From contig LNAC01000163.1 in the NCBI GenBank assembly GCA_002007465.1, positions 1,572,896 through 1,636,895 of the forward strand: a DNA stretch of 64,000 bases, in the 5' to 3' direction. Shown here one piece after another: positions 44,678-57,155 of this stretch (position 1 is the first letter of the stretch; the number at the start of each line of letters is the position of its first letter). The notes under the pieces are model-generated. The model had not been told where the DNA came from and ran no database searches. It saw only the letters and a program-made list of their open reading frames with translations. This DNA is from Ailurus styani (Eukaryota > Chordata > Mammalia > Carnivora > Ailuridae). Position numbers and translations under genes: made by a program.

Positions 44678-45364
44678 AGTAGTCCTTTCTTAACCATCAG
44701 GGGATATATTTCAAGGCCCCCAGTGGATGTCTGAAACCCTGGATAGTATTGAACCCTATATATGCTGTATTTTTTTCTATACATTCAGACCCATGATAGT
44801 TTATAATTAGGCACAGTAAGAAACTAACAATAACTAAAATTAAATAGAATTATAACAATATGCTGTAATGAGAGTTACGTGAAGGTGGTCTTTCAAAATA
44901 TCGTACTGTACTTACCCTTCTTATGATGATGTGAGATGATAAAGTACCTATTTGTGATGAGATGAAGTGAGGTGAATAGTAGAAGTGTTGTGATGTAGAA
45001 TTGGGTAGGCTGCTATCAACCTGATCTACATCAGGTAGATCTGTCTGCTTCCTGATTGGGGTTGACCACGGGTAACTCAAACTGGAAAGTGAAACTAGCT
45101 AAGGGTGGGGAGGACCACTGTAATCTTTTAACCAATATGCTATTACTCAATATTTAAGTTATTGCCAGTTTTTTGCTTTTGTTTTTATCTATTTTTTAAA
45201 ATCTGGCTTTTTTAGTTCTTTGTGCTTTGGTCTGCACAAAACTCCCTCTTACTCAGAAATGGAAGTTGTTCCACCGTCAATTTCTTGACCTTTAACCTAG
45301 GAATGGGCAACTTGGTCCTACTTCTTTGTTTTTTTGTTTTATAAATATTTATTAATCTCATGTC

Positions 45365-45477
45365 ATCCTTTTGCCAATATTTTTTTGAAGTAAGCTCTAC
45401 ACCCAAAGTGGGGCTTGAACTCATGACCCCAAGATTAAGATTCACATGCTCTTCTGACTGAGGCAGCCAGATACCCC
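45365..45477 (-). repeat. Old carnivore SINE, short type
   Basis: GTAAGCTCTACACCCAAAGT, GGGGCTTGAACTCATGACC and TTCTGACTGAGGCAGCCAG mark an old copy of the short subfamily. Confidence 0.85.
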
Positions 45478-45974
45478 TGTCCTACTTCCTTGATTTGTAA
45501 TCCCATTAGCATGTGTTCTGTGTATTCTAAGGGATTAAATGACAGGTACCTTGAACTCAGTCATACCTGCACACATGAGCTTAATCTTATCTGCAGTTAC
45601 TCTTCTATCCTATTTTTATTAGGTTATTTCACAGTGCAGAAGTCGTAAAGTTTTCACTTGAATGATTTCTAAGTTCAAAAGTAGCCTCTAAAATTAACTT
45701 CTGATTCAGCAGAGTTCCAATGTTAGTTGTATGGAAGCAAACTGCAGCTACCATCAATTTTTTTTCTCAGGAAATATTAAATTCAAAATATTTAACACTG
45801 AAGCAACACTAATCATACATTGTTCATATTCAAATTTCACTGATGTCCCAGAAATGACCTTCATGATAATTTCACCCCCTGATACAGGATGGAACTGTGG
45901 TTCATGCCTTGCATTTTTGTTATCACCTTTACTTAATCTCCTTTACTTTGAAATAGTTCTTCATTAAATTATAT

Positions 45975-46290
45975 TTTCCAAGGAATTTATTCATTTCATC
46001 TAAGTTGTCAAATTAGTTGGCATAAAATTGTTCATAACATTCTCTTATTTTCCTTTTAATGTCTATTGTATCTGCAATGATAAGCCCTCTTTCATTTGGG
46101 TATTTGTAATTTTATTCTTTTTATTTGATCATTCTGGCTTATAGTTCATCAATTTTGTCAGTCTTCTCAAGGAAACAGATTTGTCTTTGTTAATTTCTTT
46201 CTATTGTCTATTTTCTATTTTATCGATTATATACTTTTCTTCCTTTCTTCTTCTTACTCTGTGTATACTTTCCTCTTTTTTTTTTCCTAG
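45975..46290 (-). repeat. L1 ORF2 fragment, antisense
   Basis: Phrases such as TTCATCTAAGTTGTCAAATT, GGCATAAAATTGTTCATAAC and CTTTTAATGTCTATTGTATC are the complement of the L1 ORF2 reverse-transcriptase region. The frame is broken by changes. Confidence 0.8.
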
Positions 46291-46292
46291 CT

Positions 46293-46449
46293 TCTTTTTT
46301 TTTTTTTTTTGAGATTTTATTTATTTATTTGACAGAGACTCAGTGAGAGAGGGAATACAAGCAGGGGAGTGGGAGAGGGAGAAGCAGGCTTTTCACCCAG
46401 CAGGGAGCCCAATGTGTGGGGCTCAACGACTGAGCCACCCAGGCGCCCC
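46293..46449 (-). repeat. Carnivore SINE with internal deletion
   Basis: The GATCCCAGGACCCTGGGATC core is missing: GTGTGGGGCTC runs straight into AACGACTGAGCCACCC. Confidence 0.9.
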
Positions 46450-48442
46450 ACATTTATTTATTTTTTTAGAGAGGGAGACAGTGCTTCATTAGTTTGGTTA
46501 GACTGCAAAGACGTATTTGAGCTTTTGACTGATAAGATGACTGTAGATAGTGCCATTTTTCTTTACTGAGGAAAAGGAAGATTCTAGAGGAAAAAGTCAG
46601 GTACTTCTTAGCTTGTAATCAAGGCTATCTCTTCTGGGCTGATTGGAAATGGGTTAAAGTCTCGGGTCTTGAATGAGAAGTAAAATTAGATTCTAATTTC
46701 AGTGTTTGGAATTTAGCAGTTCATGCAGACAAATAGTCTTTTTGTTCATTTTATAGCCTCAGATAAGGTTATAAACTTTGTTGGAGTTTGTTTAGAAAAG
46801 ATATCAATAGGGACTTGTGATTATGAAGATATCAAGCCAGAATTTGTATTTCTGAGGAAGAATGACTCTGAAATTATTTGTTAACTTTTCTTTATTCTAT
46901 CTTCCCCCATCTCCATTAATATTTGTCCCTCTTTCTAAAACTGTTTCCTAGAATATTATACAAGAAACTCTCTTAGTCTGGGATTTTGAATTGTGGTCTT
47001 ATTTTTATATTATTTGAAGGATGATTTTCTTTTAATGTCAGATGAATGGTTTGTTAGAATTACATTATGTGAATATATTTCTTAAAGGTCATACATATTC
47101 ATGCAATTCAAGAATGCTTTCTGGTAGTGAAATGTAATAAACCAGAGAGATGAAGGAAAAAGTGATGATGTTTGAAAAGAAGTATAAGTTGAATTAAATC
47201 TAATGACTTTTCATTTACTTTCTTTCTGTTTGGGAACACTGATTGATCCACGTGATATTTAAGCAGAAACTTAATGGTAATGTATGGAAGGAAGACTATA
47301 CCTTTAGGCTTATTCTGTGTCTGATCTCCCCATGATTATCACAGTGTAGACCCCTGATAAATTCTTATTGAACTACTAATCAATTTGACTAAGAGTTAGA
47401 AATATAAATTCTATTCCTGACTCTGCCATGTATTTCTCGGTGCCTTATGTATACTCAATTTCTTGAATATTTTTACAAGGGAAATAAGGTACTTTTGGGC
47501 TATAAAATCACTTTTTTTTAAAGCTTCTCAGGGAAAAATGTCTTATTCACCATCAGATTCTCATTCTCAGCACTTGTCTGTCTGTAAGCTCATTTTCATC
47601 AGCATGTATTCATGCCTGTGTCTATCCCATCTCTCTCTCTCTCCCTCTGAACACACATACACATTAAAAACAGAATACAATGTTAGTAGATACTGTCAAT
47701 ACTTTGTCTGTATAGACTTCCCCTAGTGGCATTAAGGCACAGGCCTGACTCGCAATATCAGACCTTGGATTCCTGTGCCTGATAGTTTTTTGGGGACCTC
47801 CAGAGTCCACTTTACCTCTCAGCATGGCAGGATGGAAGTGGTAGGAAATTAAGACCCCTTCCTCCCCCACCAGTCAGCCCTTAACCAACAATTTATTGGA
47901 TACTTCCCATTGCTTCTCTGCACTCATGTTTCCTGGAAACCTGCAAAGTACACTAATTGCTTCTGAGTTCAAGGTAGGCTTCTTGAGGAATGCAAATTAG
48001 GACACAAAGCAAACTCTTGACCCATTCTTCAACTCCCACTCTGTTTCCCTTCTTAATCTGGAATAATTCAACTGTCATATTCATTCCTCATCCTTACTCT
48101 TACCAGGCAGTCTCCTCTCTCTAAAAATGCACAAGGATTTACACATGCAAATAGCAGTTTCAGATTTGAACTTGCCTAAATTAGCAATTGACAATAGTCT
48201 TTCCTTTAGCCTCCTTCGCCCCACTGGTATATAACTCCTAAGGATTTGTCGTGAGAGCTGGTTTAGTAGTCTCCAAAGGTTTTTTTCTTTGCAACTGATG
48301 GCTGATCTCATTGAGTTCTGTCCTGATGTCCAACCTACAGAACATAGGAGCACAATAAATAGCTGTTGTATACCTTGAAGTTTTGAGTGGTCTATTACAC
48401 AGCCATAGTAACTGGAACACTTATTTCTTTTGGGGTTAAGTA

Positions 48443-48447
<5 letters not shown>

Positions 48448-48484
<37 letters not shown>
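48448..48484 (+). repeat. (GT)n microsatellite
   Basis: About 18 GT units followed by an alternating purine-pyrimidine stretch (GAGCGCGTGTGCACGCATAC), a Z-DNA-prone run. Confidence 0.97.
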
Positions 48485-48486
<2 letters not shown>

Positions 48487-49078
48487 CGCGTGTGCACGCA
48501 TACACACACATGCACGCTATTCTAGAGAATTTAATAGGTACCTGAGAAGTCTAGCTCTTGGTTAAAAACTTATGTGTGATTTTCCAGAACTGACCATAGG
48601 CGATTACCAAGGCTTTAGTTGGCAGGCATCATGGTGGAATGCTGCCTTCCAGCACCGGACTTGGGGTATAGCCAGTGGGGTATAGAATGGCAATTTCTGA
48701 AAAAAGTTGGAGGCACGTAGTCAGGCCACTTGGAAGTTACTGGGCTCCCTAGTCACTAGTCACACAGGCTGATCATATCTTCATATTTGCCTTTCCTGCC
48801 CAGGAGGCTTCATTAGAGATCTCTTTACCATCAGACCTTGTTCAAGATCCAAAGTTTTCTCCAGATATGTGTGCTGAGGCCTCTTTATCCACGGAGGAGG
48901 GATGCTGGAAGACATTTTCTTTCACTCTGACTCAGCTACCAGTTCTTTTCTACTCCTAGCCCTTCCACTCGCTCTACCCTGACTTCAGAACTGCTGGATC
49001 CTTGGTGTGGGGCTCCCTCGACAGTGAATGCACGCCCACATCTGGCTGACCTGCCGACTTCAAACCCTCAATCCTTAT

Positions 49079-49277
49079 TTTTTTTTTTAAAGATTTTATT
49101 TATTCATTTGACACAGAGAGAGAGATTACAAGTAGGCAGAGAGACAGGCAGAGAGAGAGGAGGAAGCAGACTCCCTGCTGAGCAGAGAGCCCGATGTGGG
49201 CCTCGATCCTAGGACCCTGGGATCATGACCTGAGCCGAAGGCAGCAGCTTTAACCCACTGAGCCACCCAGGCGCCCC
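49079..49277 (-). repeat. Young carnivore SINE
   Basis: Minus-strand copy flanked by CTCAATCCTTAT at 49067-49078 and 49278-49289. Confidence 0.96.
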
Positions 49278-49650
49278 CTCAATCCTTATCTTGATCAGGC
49301 ATTTTCTCCCTCACAGTAAGTGATTAAAGGCTTGACTCTTGTTTTCAGCTTGCTGCTTTCATCAGCTACTCTGACACCTAAGCTGTGCAGCTTTCTCTGT
49401 CTCCCTGGGCTCCACCGAGCTCTTAATAGTGCCTTTAAATTGTTACAGTCTGCCTACAAATAATGTTGCATTGCTTGAAAAAGAATAATATACTAATCTT
49501 AAACAGTATAACTCTATTTATTCCATTCCCACATTTTTGTCATTATATTTCTATGTATTCTGTAAACCCCAGAAGACATTATTTTTATTTTAAAGTTTTT
49601 AAAGTACATTTAAATACATACACATATGTGTGTGTATACATATTAAAGAT

Positions 49651-49920
49651 TTTTTTTTTTTAAGATTTAATTTATTGGGCGCCTGGGTGGCTCAGTGGGT
49701 TAAAGCCTCTGCCTTCGGCTCAGGTCATGATCTCAGGGTCCTGGGATCGAGGCCCGCATCGGGCTCTCTGCTCAGCGGGGAGCCTGCTTCCTCCTCTCTC
49801 TCTCTGCCTGCCTCTCTACCTACTTGTGATCTCTCTCTGTCAAATAAATAAATAAAATTAAAAAAAGATTTCATTTATTTATTTGAGAGAGAGAGACAGA
49901 GAGAGCACAGGCAAGGGAAG
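49651..49920 (-). repeat. Older SINE tail interrupted by a young SINE
   Basis: An A-tail/TTTATT part of a minus-strand SINE (49651-49676, resuming 49865-49920) is split by a young plus-strand SINE at 49677-49864. The duplicated site is AAGATTTAATTTATT versus AAGATTTCATTTATT. Confidence 0.88.
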
Positions 49921-49984
49921 GGGTCTCTCCATGTCTTCTAAAAAAACCCAAAAAAGCAAAAAACCCACCACAACAAAGTTCCTG

Positions 49985-50870
49985 TCTGATTATTCCACCC
50001 TCTTGATTATTTCTGTGCCTCTTCCAATGGACTGTTTGCTCTCCTCATGATCACGGGTCAATTTTCTTGATTCTCTTTTGTCTTGTAATATTTAAAATCA
50101 TACTCTGGATATTTCATATAAAAAGAAGTGACTAGAATAAGTAGTATTTACCTCAAGAGAAAAGCAAAGCCCTACTCTGTCAGAATGTTAGAATCAAGGT
50201 CTGAACCTGTCTGACCTGTGCTTGAGCTGGGTCTCAGTCAGTGCACCGCTGCCTTCAGATAGTTTTGGGTATGGGATTAGGCCCTCCTCATCAGAAGAAA
50301 CTGCGGTCTAAGCCATTGCTGAACTTCTTGAGATATCTTTGGTTTCTCATGGCCATGTTGCTAGCATTTCTAACAGTAGGATATTTCTCTCTGATTTATA
50401 ATTCTTCTAGAAGGAGGGTCACTAAGGAAATTTCTTTGCTCTGTAGTCCCACTCCTGGCTTTCAGAGCCTGGGGAAGTCTTTCTATTTGGCTATTCTCCC
50501 CCATCCTTTGGAAGTTGGCTGCTTTGCTTTATACAAAGACCTGCCGTGCCTCAAACAAATTTCTCTCAGCTCATGTCTCTGCTCTCATTCTGTGATGTAT
50601 TGTCCTAGAGCACGTGGCCAAATCCTTTAGAGTTGGCACTTGGAGAAGGACTCGGGCTGGAGTCTCTCAGAATTCCAATCTATCAAAGCAGTCTGCACAC
50701 ATCTATTAAAATTGCATTAAACTTTCTGTTGATTTCTCCTTATTTTTCTTTATGGGGGATTCTTTTTTGCTGTTTTATCATAGTCAAAATTATCTGTAGA
50801 AGGGAAAGTTTCCTGTCTTCCAGGAGGAACCAATCATTTACTGGGGTTTGATTCATTTAGATTCCTGGCC
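49985..50870 (+). repeat. Possible diverged L1 3' region
   Basis: Wording like TTTTCTTGATTCTCTTTTGT and ACTCTGGATATTTCATATAA recalls old mammalian L1 3' sequence. Weak evidence; the region could be unique. Confidence 0.3.
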
Positions 50871-51305
50871 ATCTAAAGAGTTTATGAAAACAAAAAAATT
50901 CATTTTGTATTTATCCAGGTAAGTTTAGGTAATTAGAATGGGAACAGTGGTCATTTTTGTGGCTTTCTTCACACTAACCCAAAGGAAAAAGGGTTAGTTA
51001 AGTTTCCTTAATCTTTAAGAGGGAGATTATGAAAAGCTTAGCACAATTTTCTGTATCTGAAGGTCCTTTCAGCATCTGGTTTTGCTTATGACTGGGTAAG
51101 CCTAACTATGAAGCTGTGAATATTTTTTCTTTAGGGAGTAATACATATGTCAGCATCCTTGTTCTCCCCAGAGATTTCGTCCTCATTCTTTTGAGAAGAC
51201 TTGTCTGTTTTTTGTGCTCTGTTAGAGGTATTCTGTTTGCAGGACTTCGGGAGGGAATTAGCTGGAGTCACCAATTCCATATGTGCAGATGTTTAACAAA
51301 TCCCC

Positions 51306-51332
51306 TGTTTTCTTTTTTTCTTTAAGAAGATT

Positions 51333-51379
<47 letters not shown>

Positions 51380-51550
51380 GAGAGTGAGAAAGAGACCACA
51401 AGCAGGGTGAGGAGCAGAGGGTGAGGGACAAGCAGACTCTATGCTGAGCAGGGAACCCAGTTCAGGGCTCAATCCCAGGACCCTGAGATCATGACCTGAG
51501 CCGAAATCAAGAATCGGACAATTTGATCGACCGAGTCACCCAGGACCCCC
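51306..51550 (-). repeat. Carnivore SINE with long (TTTA)n tail
   Basis: Minus-strand copy with about ten TTTA units at 51338-51378. Flanks AACAAATCCCC and AACAAACCCC. Confidence 0.93.
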
Positions 51551-51900
51551 AACAAACCCCATTTTCAGATGCACATCTCACCCTTGTCTTCCACTGCATC
51601 TAATTTTTCAAGGGCTCTGGATGGCCAATTGTGATATCTTCCTTGGATGTGCTGATACCACTCATGCCTATTTGGCTGCTGCTTCCTCCACCCTGGTTCA
51701 TAATTACTATAAAACGGATCTACTTGTTTTATGTCTTCTACAAATCTGCCAAAAACTCTCCAGTATCTTGTACTTGCAGATTATATCAGGATATTTTTAG
51801 AGCTGAATTCCAAGTAGCCTGGTTCCTGGTCCAGTTCACCTTTCATTAACCTTATCACTGCCTTATTTGATTTTCCTATGTATATATTTTTTACATCCAG

Positions 51901-52409
51901 GTTTTCCTGCAAACATTACTAAGAATCATCCAAGGTGCCACACTGTAACAATGATTCAGCTGACAGCTACCCCTGCAAGTGCACTTATTGATGAGCCTGC
52001 GCACATTCGCGCCACCGGCCTATCTCCCTTTCAGATAGTGATTCTTCAGGCATCGCTGAAAGATGACAAGGGGAACCTATTTCATTCTCAAGGCTACTAT
52101 AAGGCCGATGAAGCTGGTGAGGTAGACCTGCAGCAGGCCCCTTCACTGGGAGGTGACTACATTGGAGTCCACCCTATGGGTCTCTTTTGGTCCCTGAAAC
52201 CTGAAAAATTTTTAACGAAATTGTTGCAAAGAGATGTGACCCCTTCCTGGTCCAAATAAAACTTTATGATTCAAATTTACTATTAACCGACATGGTCACT
52301 GCTGCTCCAAAAGTCAGCCTGGCTTTGGAGAGGTGGTACGTAGCACCTGGCGTCAAACGGATCCAAGTTCGACAAGGCCACCTTCGGGGAGCCCTCGTTC
52401 TCCCTCCTG
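51901..52409 (+). pseudogene. BAAT-like exon 2 (first coding exon)
   Basis: Acceptor ATTTTTTACATCCAG, then 50 leader bases and ATG at 51951. It reads [20 protein letters not shown] and continues 96 codons through [18 protein letters not shown] to LLQRDV at 52238. There about 7 nt are missing compared with the family and the frame shifts, reaching TAA at 52257-52259. Family sequence resumes in another frame ([30 protein letters not shown]). Donor GTGAGT at 52410. Confidence 0.88.
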
Positions 52410-53834
52410 GTGAGTAGAATTAACCTGGTTACTGTCATCCTTGTGTTTCCTCTTTCGAGTACCTAATCCTTCTAGACGTTTAACTTGGATACGGATAGTA
52501 CATATTGTAGTCCTTTCTAGCCTTAGAATCGGGACTAACTCTGGGTCAGAAAAAAGAATATGGTGATTTCAACTTAAGTTTGATCTCAACAGTTCTGGAG
52601 TTTGTCTAAGGATATGACTATGTGTAGTTTATGGAGTCCCTGCATTATGGGGTTTCATAGCTTTGGACTTATGTGAAATCCATCTGGGTTAAAGCCTGAT
52701 TATCTGAAGATCCACATCCTGATATCGTGGAACTGTGTCCCAGCTTCTTTTGGGAGTTCTGTTTTGTCTGAGTTTCAACTTAGGTATAAGTCATTGCAAG
52801 CAATAAGCTGATGATATAATAGACTGAAATGTTGCAACAAATACAGAGTATGTAAAGAAACTCTATACCCTCTAGTTCCATAAATATTGCATATTTATAG
52901 AATATTCCATAAATCCACAGATAATACAACATACTCCCTAATGGCTATAAAACCTACCAGAAAAGTCAGTTTCCCACAGTCATCTCCACATACCAATAAG
53001 TTGTTCAAAACATCTACTGGGTTTATTGTGGGACCAAAGGAAGCAAAGTTAATTTCCCAGACGTAGCCCTCAACAGGTCCAGGTCTCAGGTGTGTCTGAG
53101 ATCCCTTTCTTCAGGCATGAGCTTCAACCTGGGACACAGCCATCCTATCATCAGGATGTATTGCCTCTCTTTCTGGTTTTAGAAACACCATGACCATGTA
53201 GAAAAGTGAGATGGGTAAAGGAAACCTGAAGTGTTCGAGATGGTTCCTGACAGCACAGAGTTATAGATGATGTAGAAGGAATAAAAGCTTTCCTTTCCAA
53301 AATTGTCCTGACCCATACAGTTGTTTGGATAAATCTCAGTATTTTTAGCATACAGACAACATCATTGTGTGTAGGGATGGGGAAGTAAATGGCACAAAAT
53401 GTCTGTGCCTCTACTATTCCACTGCAGTTAAAAATCTAAATATCAGTGCAGGTCTCCCACCTTGGGATGATGTGCTGGGTTAGAGGGCGCTCTCTGTGAA
53501 TCCTCTGCATACCGCCCATGCTGTTCGTCCTGCTGGTTCGGTGGGGGTGCAAAAGAGCATTCAGCTGCGTGGAGCCAATAGAGGATTGAGTCAGGTCTCA
53601 AAACAATTCTCAGCTACGACACACTTCCACGATAAGAGGATTATTACTCTTAAGTCCTCCCTCCTCCTGTCAATCAGGAGATGAAAAGCATCTTTATTCG
53701 CTTATTGAAGTGGTATTTTAAAGCCAAGATATATTTAGAACCATTTTACTCCTCCTTTTCTCAAGGTGAGAAAACAGCAATGTTTTGTTTTGAAAATTCC
53801 CAATATCCGTTAAATCAAGTCACTCTTCTTTTCT

Positions 53835-53966
53835 TTCTTTTTTTTTTTAATTTTTATTTTTAAGTAACATCTTACTTACTTATCTCTTAACCAACATGGG
53901 GCTTGAACTCACAACGCCAAGATCAAGAGTCGTATGCTCTACTGACTGAGCCAGCCAGGAGCCCCC
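53835..53966 (-). repeat. Old carnivore SINE, short type
   Basis: ACCAACATGGGGCTTGAACT, GATCAAGAGTCGTATGCTC and ACTGAGCCAGCCAGGAGC. Confidence 0.85.
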
Positions 53967-54390
53967 ATGGAGGACAAGTCTACCTCAGTTAAAATCACTT
54001 ACCAGAGAATAGAGTGACCCCAATAAGTGCATCGTAAATTTTTTTTTTCTGCTTTATTTAGGAAACTAGCAGCTGCCTACACAGAACGTGAGTGTAGAAT
54101 GGTACTCTGACCATCCCTACTTTTTACCACGTGTTAAGCTGCAGTGAATAAACAGACCGTTGTTGCATGGAAGGGCTCATCATCATTTACATCTGCTTGG
54201 CTGCAAAATTTCATCACTGTATCGTCAGATGAGTGCAACAGAGCAGTGTTAAGTCAGGATTTTAAGTAATTTCAATAGCTTTTTTTGAAATCATACATTT
54301 TTGAAGCTACCCCCTTTTTTTTTTTGAGTTATATATACTTTGAGAACCCAATTAAATCTGTAGAGGCTTTGGTTAGTAAAATGCACACAT

Positions 54391-54610
54391 AGGGACACCC
54401 GAGTGGCTCAGTCAGTTAAGCGTCCTACTCTTGGTTTTGGCTCGGGTCATGATCTCAGGTTCTGAGACTGAGCCCTGTGTCTGCCTCTGTGCTGAGCGTG
54501 GAGCCTGCTTAAGATTTTCTCCCTTTCCCTCCCCCCCTCCCCATGCCACCCCTCCCCCAGCTTGCACACTTTCTCTATTCTAAAAACAAACAAACAAACA
54601 AACAAAAAAG
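54391..54610 (+). repeat. Old carnivore SINE, (AAAC)n tail
   Basis: GGGACACCCGAGTGGCTCAG then TCAGTTAAGCGTCC and GGAGCCTGCTTAAGATTTTC, ending in an AAACAAACAAAC tail. Confidence 0.88.
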
Positions 54611-54866
54611 ACCTCCCTCATTTAAACCTATATTTTGCATATAATTTCAGGACCTTCATTGATTTCCTAAAGCCTAATTATGTATCTTTTCATAGGTTAA
54701 AAAGCCCTTGCCGGATTTCAATGGCTTTCTTAACTCCAATATTATAGAAATGAACCACTCTGAGTCCTCGGGACCCTTTGGCTACAGAGATTAAACATGT
54801 CAGTGAACATGGTTCCCAATCAACTTTCCTGATACTGTGTTCCATTAACATATTCAGTCAGCTTTA

Positions 54867-55059
54867 TTTATTATTTTTTTTTAAAGATTTTATTTATTTA
54901 TTTGACACAGAGAGAGAGAGAGATCACAAGTAGGCAGAGAGGCAGGCAGAGAGAGGGGGGGGAAGCAGGGAGCCCGATGCGGGCCTCGATCCCAGGACCC
55001 TGAGATCATGACCTGAGCCGAAGGCAGAGGCTTTGACCCACTGACCCTCCCAGGCGCCC
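54867..55059 (-). repeat. Young carnivore SINE
   Basis: Minus-strand copy flanked by TTCAGTCAGCTTTA at 54853-54866 and 55060-55073, with a short internal deletion around the GGGGGGGGAAGC stretch. Confidence 0.95.
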
Positions 55060-55231
55060 TTCAGTCAGCTTTAGTTCTGCCCCAGATACAAGGGTGAAAA
55101 CTTGGGGATTCTACTGAAAGTTTATGCTTCAGTTCCAGAATGTGTGATGCATTTCTTCATGTTGCCGTATTTTTCTTCTCTTTCCTCCCCTTCCCTCATA
55201 CCCAGTTCTACCCTGTTTTGTTCTTTCTCAG

Positions 55232-55433
55232 GAAAGGGCCATTTCCCAGGGGTAACTGACTTGTTTGGTGGTATTGGTGGACCGATTGAGTTCCGGGCCA
55301 GTCTCCTGGCCAGTTACGGCTTTGCTGCCTTGGCCTTGGCTTACTTTAACTATGAAGATCTACCTCTGAACCGGAAAAGACAGAATTGGATTATTTTGAG
55401 GATGCTGCCAACTTTCTCCTGAGACATCCTAAG
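55232..55433 (+). pseudogene. BAAT-like exon 3
   Basis: Encodes [17 protein letters not shown], then [20 protein letters not shown] and FNYEDLP, typical alpha/beta-hydrolase sequence of this family. One base is missing near 55385; family sequence [15 protein letters not shown] continues in the shifted frame to the donor GTAATT. Without the shift the frame stops at 55420-55422. Confidence 0.88.
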
Positions 55434-55483
55434 GTAATTTTTGCCTTTCTTTTTTGTCCCTGTTTTTTGGCGTTTTTGGGGGG

Positions 55484-55679
55484 TAAGATTTTATTTATTT
55501 TTTTTGACAGAGAGAGACACAGCAAGAGAGGGAACAGAGCAGAGGGAGTGGGAAGAGGGAGAAGCAGGCTTCTTGCTGATCAGGGAGCTGGATGCGGGCG
55601 GATCCCAGGACCCTAGAACCACGATGGGAGCTGGGAGCCAAAGGCTGACGCTTAATGACTGAGCCTCCCAGGTGCGCCT
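55484..55679 (-). repeat. Carnivore SINE, older
   Basis: Minus-strand diverged copy ending ACTGAGCCTCCCAGGTGCG. Confidence 0.88.
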
Positions 55680-55877
55680 TAGTTCCTGTTTTTAAATAAT
55701 CATTACATCCTGTGGCTTCCCTTCACTTCCAAGTCTGATTCTCTTCAGTGAACTCGAAATTCTAGGATATGCCCATCTTGTTCACATGATTTATTTCACA
55801 CCCAATGTCTTTTGCTCAGAAAGACAAAGCAGGAAGTTAGCCCGTGTCCATGATGGAATCAAAATGCAATGGCTTTA

Positions 55878-56072
55878 TTTATTTATTTTAAATATGTTAT
55901 TTATTTATTTGTCAGAGAGAGAGCGCACACAAGCAAGGGGAGCAGCAGGTAGAAGGAGAAGCAGGCTCCCCGATGAGCAGGGAGCCCGATGCAGAACTCG
56001 ATCCCAGGACTCTGGGGTCATGACCTGGGCTGAGGACAGACACTTAACTGACTGAGCCACACAGGTGTCCCA
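55878..56072 (-). repeat. Carnivore SINE
   Basis: Minus-strand copy; flanking site AATGCAATGGCTTTA versus GACACAATGGCTTTA. Confidence 0.92.
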
Positions 56073-56084
56073 AGACACAATGGC

Positions 56085-56320
56085 TTTAGGTTCAGACAGA
56101 ACTGGGTTGCACTTCTGGCTCCATCCCATCTAGTCGTGGGAATTTGGGCAAGGTACTAACATTTTCTAATCCTGAATTTCTTCATCTATTAAATTCTATG
56201 GTAATGATGCTATTTTGTAAGGTTCTTGTGAGAAGTAAAGGGGATAATACAAGTGAAGTACTTGCTGGAGTAACTGGCAATACTACATCCTCAATAAATG
56301 TAATTCTTATTATTATCACC
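56085..56320 (+). repeat. MIR-like fossil
   Basis: CTGGGTTGCACTTCTGGCTC, then GGGAATTTGGGCAAGGTAC and TTCTTGTGAGAAGTAAAGG resemble a long MIR copy. Confidence 0.6.
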
Positions 56321-56548
56321 TTCTCTGATAATTATTAAATCGCCAGCCTCTACCAGACAGATGATCTTCCTTTAAGGAGTGGGCTTGCATTTTTAGTTAT
56401 TGGAGAGGACTTAACCATAATGCTATAGGACTTACCAGTCCATACCTTCTTTAAGTTCTAAAATGTGCTTTGCTGCTGTATTAGGGTTGCTACATGTTAT
56501 CCCTTGCTAATTGCTGATATTTTTTTTCTTAATAAGAATTGGTCTAGG

Positions 56549-56720
56549 GGCATCTGGGTGGCTCAGTTGGTTAAGTGTCTGCCTTCAACTCAGGTCATGA
56601 TCCTGGGGTTTTGGGATCGAGCCCTACATTGGGCTCCCTGCTCAGCAACACCCCCCCACACACACTCATCCTCTNACACACACACTCATCCTCTCTCTCA
56701 AATAAATAAATGAAATCTTA
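56549..56720 (+). repeat. Carnivore SINE, disturbed 3' part
   Basis: Head GGGGCATCTGGGTGGCTCAG and body are clear; the CT-rich part is replaced by a (CA)n stretch with an N, and the tail is repeated downstream. Confidence 0.85.
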
Positions 56721-56832
56721 AATAAAAGAATTGATCTAAGTAAAATTAAGTCNCCACACACACTCATCCTCTCTCTCTCAAATAAATAAATGAAATCTTA
56801 AATAAAAGAATTGATCTAAGTAAAATTAAGTC
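56676..56832 (+). repeat. Near-identical tandem segment flanked by single Ns
   Basis: The stretch ACACACTCATCCTCTC through AGTAAAATTAAGTC at 56676-56752 is repeated, almost base for base, at 56754-56832. Single Ns at 56675 and 56753 sit at both joins, which points to a gap-closure artefact rather than a biological duplication. Confidence 0.85.
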
Positions 56833-56938
56833 TCTGTACCACATCCTATTTCATATAAGGATCACCAAAATATGATCAGAATAGCAGTATTAAGATGAGC
56901 AATAATCACTGACAATCCATTGATGTGTTGAATTTTTA

Positions 56939-57155
56939 TTTTTATTTTTATTTATTTTTTAAAGGTTTTATTTTATTTATTTATTTGACAGAGAGATAGG
57001 GATCACAAGTAGGCAGAGAGGCAGGCAGAGAGAGAGGAGGAAGCAGGCTCTCTGCCAAGTAGAGAGCCCGATGCGGGCCTCGATCCCAGGACCCTGAGAT
57101 CATGGCCTGAGCCGAAGGCAGAGGCTTTAACCCACTGAGCCACCCAGGCGCCCTC
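56939..57155 (-). repeat. Young carnivore SINE
   Basis: Minus-strand copy flanked by GATGTGTTGAATTTTTA at 56922-56938 and 57156-57172. Confidence 0.97.

Larger units (their letters stand above)
41830..51900. other. Intergenic between MRPL50 and the BAAT-like locus
   Basis: About 10 kb without a recognisable exon. It holds SINEs at 42056-42247, 42258-42439, 43765-43969, 44004-44187, 44465-44677, 45365-45477, 46293-46449, 49079-49277, 49651-49920 (nested pair) and 51306-51550. It also has an hAT fossil (43194-43353), an antisense L1 ORF2 fragment (45975-46290), a (GT)n run near 48448 and diverged L1-like sequence around 49985-50870. By analogy with BAAT, a non-coding first exon of the acyltransferase could lie here, but I could not identify one. 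Confidence 0.6.
52410..55231 (+). other. Intron between BAAT-like exons 2 and 3
   Basis: Contains an old short SINE (53835-53966), an old plus-strand SINE with (AAAC)n tail (54391-54610) and a young minus-strand SINE (54867-55059). The 52900-53650 stretch matches nothing I recognise. Confidence 0.7.

Noticed and set aside
52900..53650. Possible processed pseudogene in the BAAT-like intron
   Set aside because: I looked for a continuous gene-like reading frame, poly(A) remnant or flanking repeats and found none.
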